From Verrucomicrobia bacterium UBA3214 (lineage in GTDB: Bacteria > Verrucomicrobiota > Kiritimatiellia > RFP12 > UBA1067), in contig DEWI01000033.1 in the NCBI GenBank assembly GCA_002363575.1, positions 7,183-14,120 on the forward strand: a stretch of DNA of 6,938 nt, read 5' to 3'. Position numbers and translations under genes: made by a program. Below the pieces are notes generated by a model. That model was not told where the DNA came from. It did not search any database and saw only the letters and a list, made by a program, of their open reading frames with translations. Of this stretch, positions 1-5,066 are shown in pieces. The number at the start of each line of letters is the position of its first letter. Position 1 is the first letter of the stretch.

Positions 1-936
1 ACCATAGGGCAGGCGCTGCTCGCGCGCCGCATGGGCAAGAAGCGCCTCATCGCGGAGACGGGCGCGGGCATGCACGGCGTCGCGACCGCGACGGTGGCGG
101 CGCTGCTCGGCATGCCTTGCGACGTCTATATGGGCGCGATCGACGTGGAGCGCCAGTCGCCGAACGTCGAGCGCATGCGCCTTCTCGGCGCGCGCGTCGT
201 CGCCGTCGAAGAAGGCTCGGCCACGCTGAAAGACGCCATGAACGAAGCGCTGCGCGACTGGGTGGCGAATTGCGACGACACGTTCTACGTGATCGGCACG
301 GTGGCGGGGCCGGCGCCATACCCGCGCATGGTGCGCGATTTCCAGTCGGTGATCGGGAAGGAGGCGCGGCGGCAGTGCCTGGCGAAATTCGGCCGCCTCC
401 CCGACCAGGCGATCGCGTGCGTGGGCGGCGGCTCAAATGCGATGGGGCTTTTCGCCGGCTTCATCGACGATCCCGCCGTCAAGCTCGTGGGCGTAGAAGC
501 CGGCGGCAAGGGCCTCGCGACGGGCGAACACGCCGCCTCCATTAACGGCGGGCGCGTCGGCGTACTGCATGGCGCGAAAACCATGCTTCTCCAGACCGCA
601 GACGGCAACATCATCGACACGTATTCCGTCTCGGCCGGCCTGGACTACCCAGGCGTCGGCCCGGAACACTGCCATCTCGCCGATACGGGACGCGCCGAGT
701 ATTCCGTAATCGACGACGCAGAGGCCGTCGCGGCGTTCGACGCGCTCTGCCGCTACGAGGGCATAATCCCCGCGCTCGAATCCTCGCACGCGCTCGCGGA
801 GGCGATCAAGCGTGCGCCTTCGCTGCCGAAAGACGCGCTCCTGCTCGTCAATCTCTCGGGTCGCGGCGACAAGGATATGGAGAACGTCAAGCGCTGGAAA
901 GAACGCAATGCCGCGAACCTCCCCGAACCACTCTGA
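1..936 (+). CDS. trpB: Tryptophan synthase beta chain, 5' end outside the window
   Basis: TrpB is a PLP enzyme that condenses indole with L-serine to give L-tryptophan in the cytoplasm, working in an alpha2-beta2 complex with TrpA. The frame is open from base 1 and 311 codons are visible. By alignment from memory with the E. coli protein (397 residues), about 90 N-terminal residues, including the HK region with the PLP lysine, lie upstream. The ATG at 31 is an internal methionine: the residues before it (GQALLARR) are already conserved TrpB sequence. Visible landmarks are the catalytic loop ETGAGMHG (fragment residues 19-26; E19 corresponds to E109), ERQSPN, the phosphate-binding GGGSNA (142-147), [18 protein letters not shown] (E260) and NLSGRGDKD (S286). 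The usual Gln in GAGQHG is Met here. All other visible landmarks are intact, so the gene looks functional. trpA follows after 36 bp, as in a typical trp operon. Confidence 0.97.
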   Translation, partial: TIGQALLARRMGKKRLIAETGAGMHGVATATVAALLGMPCDVYMGAIDVERQSPNVERMRLLGARVVAVEEGSATLKDAMNEALRDWVANCDDTFYVIGTVAGPAPYPRMVRDFQSVIGKEARRQCLAKFGRLPDQAIACVGGGSNAMGLFAGFIDDPAVKLVGVEAGGKGLATGEHAASINGGRVGVLHGAKTMLLQTADGNIIDTYSVSAGLDYPGVGPEHCHLADTGRAEYSVIDDAEAVAAFDALCRYEGIIPALESSHALAEAIKRAPSLPKDALLLVNLSGRGDKDMENVKRWKERNAANLPEPL

Positions 937-972
937 ACGCGACGACTCCACAAAACGAAAATTCCCCATACC

Positions 973-1722
973 ATGAAACGAATAACCGAAGCATTCCAGA
1001 AAGCGCGCTCCGAAGGACGCGGCGCTTTCATCGCCTATCTGACGATCGGCTTCCCGTCCATCGAAGCTTCAGAACGCGCGGCGGACGACCTCATCGCCGG
1101 CGGCGCCGACATCATCGAGCTTGGCGTCCCATTCTCCGATCCCTTCGCGGATGGCGGCGTGATACGCAAAGCCGCATACGAGGCCCTGCGCCAGGGCGTG
1201 ACGCTGGACGACGTCCTCGCGACGGCGAAGCGCCTGCGCGCGCACCACGCCTCTACGGGGCTGGTGCTCTTCACGTACTACAACCTCGTATTCTCCAAGG
1301 GGCTGGAGGCTTTCGCCGACGCGGCCGCCGATGCCGACATAGACGCGGTGCTTTGCGTCGATCTGCCGCTGGAAGAGCGCGAGGAACTCCTCGCGGCGCT
1401 GCGCCCGCGCAACATCTCCTTCATTCCGCTCATCGCGCCGAATACGCCGATGGAACGCGTCGCGGCCAGCGCGCAAGGGCTGGACAACTCCTTCTTGTAC
1501 GTAATCACCGTAAAAGGCATTACCGGCGAACGCAAGGAGCTTCCTCCAGACCTCACGGGACGGCTCGACGAAATCCGCAAATGCACTTCCCTGCCTATCG
1601 CCGCCGGCTTCGGCATCTCGACGAGAGAACAGGCCAAAACCGTTTGCGCGCATGCCGACGGCTTCGTCGTCGGCTCCGCAATCGTCAAACGCCTCGCTGA
1701 AGGCAAAAAGGCGGAACTCTAA
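973..1722 (+). CDS. trpA: Tryptophan synthase alpha chain
   Basis: TrpA cleaves indole-3-glycerol phosphate to indole and glyceraldehyde 3-phosphate; indole is channelled to TrpB. The 249-residue product is a single TIM barrel. The start at 973 places the catalytic acids exactly at the canonical numbers: E49 in IIELGVPFSD and D60 in DPFADG. FIAYLTIGFP (19-28), the ITVKGITGER loop, AAGFGIS and VVGSAIV (phosphate-binding Ser) are all present. Two mild departures are visible. ADGP is ADGG (residue 62 Gly instead of Pro), and the protein is about 20 residues shorter than the E. coli form (268), ending soon after the last barrel helix. No Shine-Dalgarno-like purine run precedes the ATG (the upstream bases read aattccccatacc), so translation may rely on coupling to trpB or be SD-independent. 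A terminator-like hairpin follows. Confidence 0.97.
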   Translation: MKRITEAFQKARSEGRGAFIAYLTIGFPSIEASERAADDLIAGGADIIELGVPFSDPFADGGVIRKAAYEALRQGVTLDDVLATAKRLRAHHASTGLVLFTYYNLVFSKGLEAFADAAADADIDAVLCVDLPLEEREELLAALRPRNISFIPLIAPNTPMERVAASAQGLDNSFLYVITVKGITGERKELPPDLTGRLDEIRKCTSLPIAAGFGISTREQAKTVCAHADGFVVGSAIVKRLAEGKKAEL

Positions 1723-1757
1723 TCCCCCCGCCCCCAACCGGCATCCCATGCCGCAAC

Positions 1758-1790
1758 GGGCCTCCCGAATATCCGGGAGGCTCGCCCTTT
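1758..1790 (+). terminator. Likely rho-independent terminator of the trp operon
   Basis: GCCTCCCG (1760-1767) pairs perfectly with CGGGAGGC (1774-1781) around the loop AATATC. GGG at 1758-1760 could alternatively pair with CCC at 1785-1787 and extend the base. Only three T residues (1788-1790) follow, so the U-tract is weak. The position, 36 bp after the trpA stop codon and before any other gene, supports a terminator role. Confidence 0.6.
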
Positions 1791-1851
1791 AGACTCCTAG
1801 GTTCCCAGGCTCTTAGACTCCTGGTATTCTAGACTTCTGGATCCCTAGGCT
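1788..1851. repeat. Degenerate 8-bp tandem array, eight units, pattern YYYRRRYY
   Basis: Eight consecutive octamers in exact phase: TTTAGACT, CCTAGGTT, CCCAGGCT, CTTAGACT, CCTGGTAT, TCTAGACT, TCTGGATC, CCTAGGCT. The consensus is roughly CCTAGRCT, and position 5 is G in all eight. Of 64 positions, 62 fit YYYRRRYY; the two exceptions are both in unit 5. The differences among units are therefore almost all transitions. The first six bases of several units are self-complementary (CCTAGG, TCTAGA). The octamers immediately before (GCTCGCCC) and after (CCCGCGCG) do not fit, so the limits are sharp. The function is unknown. Confidence 0.8.
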
Positions 1852-1865
1852 CCCGCGCGACCGCA

Positions 1866-1908
1866 AAGCCCCGACGGGGCGACACCTGTATCGCCCCGTC
1901 CGGGGCTT
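1866..1908. terminator. Long stem-loop, possible bidirectional terminator or cruciform
   Basis: The left arm 1866-1882 (AAGCCCCGACGGGGCGA) pairs over all 17 bases with the right arm 1891-1908. A single bulged C sits at 1900/1901, and the loop is CACCTGTA. Each arm also contains a smaller palindrome (GCCCCG-A-CGGGGC on the left, GCCCC-GTCC-GGGGC on the right), so a two-hairpin form is possible. The tails are poor in T (CTTCTTG on the + strand, CTTTGCGG on the - strand), so termination is plausible but not proven. It is the left neighbour of the 22-bp array. Confidence 0.5.
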
Positions 1909-1924
1909 CTTGCCACCCCTTCTC

Positions 1925-2114
1925 GCGACTGGCGTCGCCACCAAAAGCGACTGGCGTCGCTTGCGAAAGCGACTGGGGTCGCCTGCAAAAGCGACTGGGG
2001 TCGCTTGCAAAAGCGACTGGGGTCGCTTGCAAAAGCGACTGGGGTCGCCGGCGAAGGCGACTGGAGTCGCCTGCAGAGGCGACCGGCGTCGGCGGCGGAG
2101 GCGACCCTAGTCGC
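1925..2114. repeat. 22-bp tandem array of dyad units, nine copies
   Basis: The unit is GCGACTGGGGTCGC (14 bp, dyad GCGAC-N4-GTCGC) followed by an 8-bp spacer with consensus TTGCAAAA. Units begin at 1925, 1947, 1969, 1991, 2013, 2035, 2057, 2079 and 2101, always 22 bp apart; the ninth ends with its dyad at 2114. Units 4 and 5 are identical, unit 3 differs from them by one base, and the outer units diverge most (unit 8 ends GTCGG, unit 9 has loop CCTA). Spacers in order are CACCAAAA, TTGCGAAA, CTGCAAAA, TTGCAAAA, TTGCAAAA, CGGCGAAG, CTGCAGAG, CGGCGGAG. Homogeneous centre and diverged edges fit growth by slippage or unequal exchange. Open frames through it encode only a 22-residue periodic peptide. 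Confidence 0.93.
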
Positions 2115-2158
2115 AAAAGCAAACGCTCCGGGCCGTGAAGATTCACGACCCGGAGCGT
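2115..2158 (-). terminator. Strong stem-loop with T-rich tail, terminator for the - strand genes
   Basis: Arm 2123-2139 (ACGCTCCGGGCCGTGAA) pairs with 2142-2158 with one C-A mismatch (2133/2148). The apex would open to a small loop around GTGA-AGAT-TCAC. Read on the - strand, the hairpin is followed directly by TTTGCTTTT (2123-2115), a reasonable U-rich tail. It starts 46 bp beyond the stop codon of the exported-protein gene, where its terminator would be expected. On the + strand the tail is TAAATGCG, so activity should be mainly leftward. Confidence 0.7.
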
Positions 2159-2186
2159 AAATGCGCCGGCGAAGGAGCGCCCGGCG

Positions 2187-2202
2187 CGGCGCTTCAGCGC
2201 CG
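2187..2202 (-). other. Short GC hairpin directly after the - strand stop codon
   Basis: CGGCGC (2187-2192) pairs with GCGCCG (2197-2202) around TTCA, one base from the TAA stop at 2204-2206. There is no T-tract. It could protect the mRNA 3' end or simply be chance in GC-rich DNA. Confidence 0.35.
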
Positions 2203-2203
2203 G

Positions 2204-4981
2204 TTAGAAGAAACCGAGGACAAGTCCCGAACCGGAACGCAAATAGCCGGCTTCGTCCTGACGGACCGGCTTGCCGTCGATATTGATGCGCGCGAGCGTG
2301 GCGGCATCAAGTCTTTCAACTACCTTGAGACCGGTGCGCGAAGCGCCGATGACATTCAGCACCGCACCTTCCGGAATGGAAACGCCGGCGAGAGCGAGCA
2401 TGGCGTTTTCGCCGGCGGCGAGCGTGGACGTCGCCGTAAGCGAAAGCGTGCCCGCCACGTTGGACGTATCGGCGGCGAGCGCCAGCGTGCCGCCGTCGAG
2501 AGTGAATGAATGGCCAGGGACGGTTGCGCCGGAGATGCCGAGCAAAAGGGTGCCTTCGGCGATGTGCGTAGGCTCGGAGAGCGAGCGGAACGTGCCGTTC
2601 ATCTGCATCGTGCCGGCGCCCTTCTTCACGATATGCGCGTAGGGCAAATCTGGGTATTCCTGGACATCGCCGTTCATCACGAAGTCCGCGCCGCCGCCCG
2701 CCACGGTATCGGAAACGTCGATTTCAAGGCCGTACGTGCCGGCGCCGGCAGCCTCGGTTCCGACCAGCCTCAGCGTCGAATCGCACACTGCCGCGCCCGT
2801 TCCGGATACGATCCACGAAGGATTCGCCGGATGGCGCCCGGGATTGCCGACCATGCAGGAATCGAAGCCGGCGATCACCGCGCCGTTCGCCAGCACCAGG
2901 TCGTTCAGGTATGCCTCGGCCGTCGCGACATTGCCGGACGCAAAGCGGGTATGCAGCGTGGCGCCATCGAGCGTGACGTCCTGGCCGGCGCAGCGGAACG
3001 CTTCCTTCACCGTCTGATAAAGGCGGCTGCCTGCGTTCATGACGATCGCGGCTTCGCCGTTTTGCAGGCCGTCCCAGTTGGAGGCGCTCTCCGGCTCGAG
3101 ATACAGCCCGGTGTTGCCGCTCGCCGTCGTGGTTCCGGCGGGCAGGGCGTTTGCGTTCTGGACAAAGAATTCGAGCGGATGCGTCTGGGCGCCTTCGAGC
3201 GAGAACGAAGAATTCGCGAGCGTATTCGCGCCGGTCGCATATACAAACGCAACGGGTGTTGCCGTGTATGTCAGATCGTCGAGATTGAAGCGCTCCCCCT
3301 GTCCATCGCCAGTCGCCAAAGCACCGGGGCTCCACTCTCCTCCCGAAGGCGCGAGAGAGACGGCGACATCGCGAGGGAAAGTCTTCTTATTGTAATAGTC
3401 GTCGGCATTGCACGCCTCCCAGTTGGCCCAATGGGCATGCACGGCCGTCAAGGAAATATCGTCGCCGTCTTGAGCCAGCTTCACGTCCATGCACTGAAGC
3501 AAGTTGTCGCGCTTGCACTGAATCTGGAAAGCGGCCGTCGCGCCGTCGTTTTCGTAATCCACGACGACCCAATCCGTGCCGAACCACTTCACTCCGCCGA
3601 ATTTCGCGCCGGTCACCGTGATCGCGGAGAGTCTGGCGTCTTCGATGATCTTCTTCGGCGTGCCGAGCACGGGGTAGATGTTTTCAAGCTTAACCGTCGT
3701 CGGCGCATCCTGCGCAAGCGTCTTGAACGTCACATCGACATTGCCGCCGGAAATCGCATTCAGCGTCGTGGCATCGTTCGCGATGAAAGTGAGTTTGCTC
3801 TTGAGCGACGCCTTCTTGCGCAGGAAGATACGCGTGACGGTGTTGCCGCCGGAGGCAGTGTAATCGCTCCCGTTTTCGTCGAAATCGTAGATGGTTCCTT
3901 TTGCGCTCTTGCCGAGGTCTTTGCTGTAGATGCGCTTGGCGCAGATATTGCCGCTTGCGTCTTCGTACAGCATCACCTTGGAGCAATAGCGCATCGCGAC
4001 TTTTTCGACAAACTGCACGGAAAGCGTGTTTACCGTCTCGTCGAAATCCGTATTGTACGCACCAACATAATAAGACGACCCGGCGAACGTGCCAAGCCCG
4101 CCAAGGACTTCCAGATCCTCGACGTGCACCCCTTCGGAAGCCGGCAGCAAAACAACGCCGCCAGCCGAAATCGTCGCGTCTATGTCGTATGTATCCTGGC
4201 GCGGCCCGAATACGAGTTTGCCGATGCCGAAACCGGTGGCGGCGCCGCTTTCCGCGGAATAGATCGTCGCCTGCGAACGGGATCCTGTCTGCTCCGTTTC
4301 ACGCCAGCCGTAGAACCTTACGCGATTCCACTTCCACGCCGAAAGGACCTGCGCTTCGACGTTGTTGCCGTTCTGCTTGAGCCTCATGCGAACGCAGTAA
4401 GAAAGCACCTTGCCATTGTCGCTGCCGTCTCCGCCGAAGCTGCCGTCCGCGCTCCAGCAAAAATTGACTTTCATTTCCGCCGAAGCCCCGGCACCCTTGC
4501 GCTCCACGTAAAACGGCAGCGCCTGCACTCCGGACAAATCCACCTCCGCGCGAAGCGGCGAAATCGTGTCGAGCCACGTGTTCTCGAATACGGTCGTGTA
4601 GCTGCTCGTCGTAAGCATCGTGCCGGTGTGCCACGTCTTCTCCCCGACGCCGAAAGCCGCCGCGCCGTCGAAAGAAACGGCATTGGAAACGACCGCCTCG
4701 CCATCGGCGCCCGTGACGATCTGCGCGCCGTCGGCGAACGGCAAGGCGTCGCCTCCCAGCGCGAGCGTCTCGCCGGCGGCGGGCATGAGCGCGAGCGCCG
4801 TTATCTTGTCCGCCGCGTCGTAAACGATCTGTACTTTCCCGTCCGCAAGCGACAGCGAAGCCGTTCCGGATGCCGGCGTCGCATATTCTACCGCTGTTTC
4901 CGTCGCAATGGCCGGCGCGCCGACTGCCAGCGCAATCGCCACCGCGAAGGCGGCTTTTGCCGTTGCCATTTGTGTATTCAT
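2204..4981 (-). CDS. Large exported protein with three internal repeat domains and a C-terminal PATR/beta-helix-like region
   Basis: A 925-residue protein I cannot assign to a named function. The ATG at 4981 is chosen because AAGGAG lies 5 nt upstream and a classical signal peptide follows: K9, hydrophobic AAFAVAIALAVGAPAIA, then a likely signal peptidase I site at A24-I25-A26|T27. The open frame runs further upstream, but those residues lack export features. The core L..C/Y-C-x-x-x-x-L-x-Q-x-G-N-x-[VI] recurs at about 191-216 (YCVRMRLKQNGNNVEA), 331-352 (YCSKVMLYEDASGNICA) and 496-520 (QCMDVKLAQDGDDISL), each inside a larger 70-75-residue beta-rich unit. Residues 600-780 look like repetitive beta structure. 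Residues 781-815 (IVKKGAGTMQMNG, then HIAEGTLLLG) match the autotransporter-associated beta-strand repeat pattern. No C-terminal barrel, PEP-CTERM or LPXTG signal is seen; the end is GSGLVLGFF. The protein is probably periplasmic, cell-surface or secreted. The GH2 gene 85 bp upstream hints at glycan binding, which is inference only. Confidence 0.85.
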   Translation of the reverse strand: MNTQMATAKAAFAVAIALAVGAPAIATETAVEYATPASGTASLSLADGKVQIVYDAADKITALALMPAAGETLALGGDALPFADGAQIVTGADGEAVVSNAVSFDGAAAFGVGEKTWHTGTMLTTSSYTTVFENTWLDTISPLRAEVDLSGVQALPFYVERKGAGASAEMKVNFCWSADGSFGGDGSDNGKVLSYCVRMRLKQNGNNVEAQVLSAWKWNRVRFYGWRETEQTGSRSQATIYSAESGAATGFGIGKLVFGPRQDTYDIDATISAGGVVLLPASEGVHVEDLEVLGGLGTFAGSSYYVGAYNTDFDETVNTLSVQFVEKVAMRYCSKVMLYEDASGNICAKRIYSKDLGKSAKGTIYDFDENGSDYTASGGNTVTRIFLRKKASLKSKLTFIANDATTLNAISGGNVDVTFKTLAQDAPTTVKLENIYPVLGTPKKIIEDARLSAITVTGAKFGGVKWFGTDWVVVDYENDGATAAFQIQCKRDNLLQCMDVKLAQDGDDISLTAVHAHWANWEACNADDYYNKKTFPRDVAVSLAPSGGEWSPGALATGDGQGERFNLDDLTYTATPVAFVYATGANTLANSSFSLEGAQTHPLEFFVQNANALPAGTTTASGNTGLYLEPESASNWDGLQNGEAAIVMNAGSRLYQTVKEAFRCAGQDVTLDGATLHTRFASGNVATAEAYLNDLVLANGAVIAGFDSCMVGNPGRHPANPSWIVSGTGAAVCDSTLRLVGTEAAGAGTYGLEIDVSDTVAGGGADFVMNGDVQEYPDLPYAHIVKKGAGTMQMNGTFRSLSEPTHIAEGTLLLGISGATVPGHSFTLDGGTLALAADTSNVAGTLSLTATSTLAAGENAMLALAGVSIPEGAVLNVIGASRTGLKVVERLDAATLARINIDGKPVRQDEAGYLRSGSGLVLGFF

Positions 4982-4986
4982 TTCCG

Positions 4987-4992
4987 CTCCTT
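4987..4992 (-). promoter_or_regulatory. Shine-Dalgarno site of the exported-protein gene
   Basis: The - strand reads AAGGAG, then CGGAA, then ATG. This fixes the start at 4981 rather than the in-frame ATG five codons in or the upstream in-frame codons that overlap the GH2 gene. The organism therefore uses SD sites, which makes the lack of one before trpA stand out. I see no convincing promoter or terminator in the 85-bp gap (4982-5066) to the GH2 gene, so the two genes could share a transcript. Confidence 0.8.
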
Positions 4993-5066
4993 GCGAGTTT
5001 GCGTTTTGCTGATTGTCCAAAATCCCGATCCCGCATCTCCCGGCCTGTCGCGGCTTCGCGCGGCGC

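Larger units (their letters stand above)
1723..2203. other. Convergent intergenic region without genes, made of hairpins and two tandem arrays
   Basis: This 481-bp stretch lies between the trpA stop and the stop of the - strand exported-protein gene. I see no credible coding sequence in it: the open frames that cross it are translations of the 22-bp repeat. Its contents, in order, are a terminator-like hairpin, an 8-bp tandem array, a long stem-loop, a 22-bp tandem array of dyads, a second long stem-loop with a T-rich tail on the - strand, and a short hairpin. Each is listed separately. Very little of the interval is unstructured. Confidence 0.85.

Noticed and set aside
31..33. ATG at 31 as the start of trpB
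   Set aside because: The residues before it are conserved TrpB sequence in frame, and the PLP-lysine region would be missing. The gene is cut by the window edge.
1925..2114. CRISPR array
   Set aside because: The repeat is 14 bp and the spacer 8 bp, the spacers are near-identical to one another, and no cas gene is present. It is a plain tandem repeat of 22 bp.
1829..2146. Small - strand protein of 105 residues (and shorter + and - frames in the same place)
   Set aside because: The sequence is only the translation of the 22-bp repeat and overlaps terminator hairpins on both sides. No ribosome binding site or recognisable domain was seen.
1723..2203. tRNA, riboswitch or insertion sequence in the convergent region
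   Set aside because: The hairpins do not form a cloverleaf, no known aptamer core was recognised, there is no downstream gene to regulate, and no transposase frame is present.
2204..2680. Classical type V autotransporter with C-terminal beta-barrel
   Set aside because: The last 150 residues continue as short beta-helix-like repeats. They lack the length and alternating aromatic pattern of a translocator barrel, and the PATR-like motif alone does not imply one.
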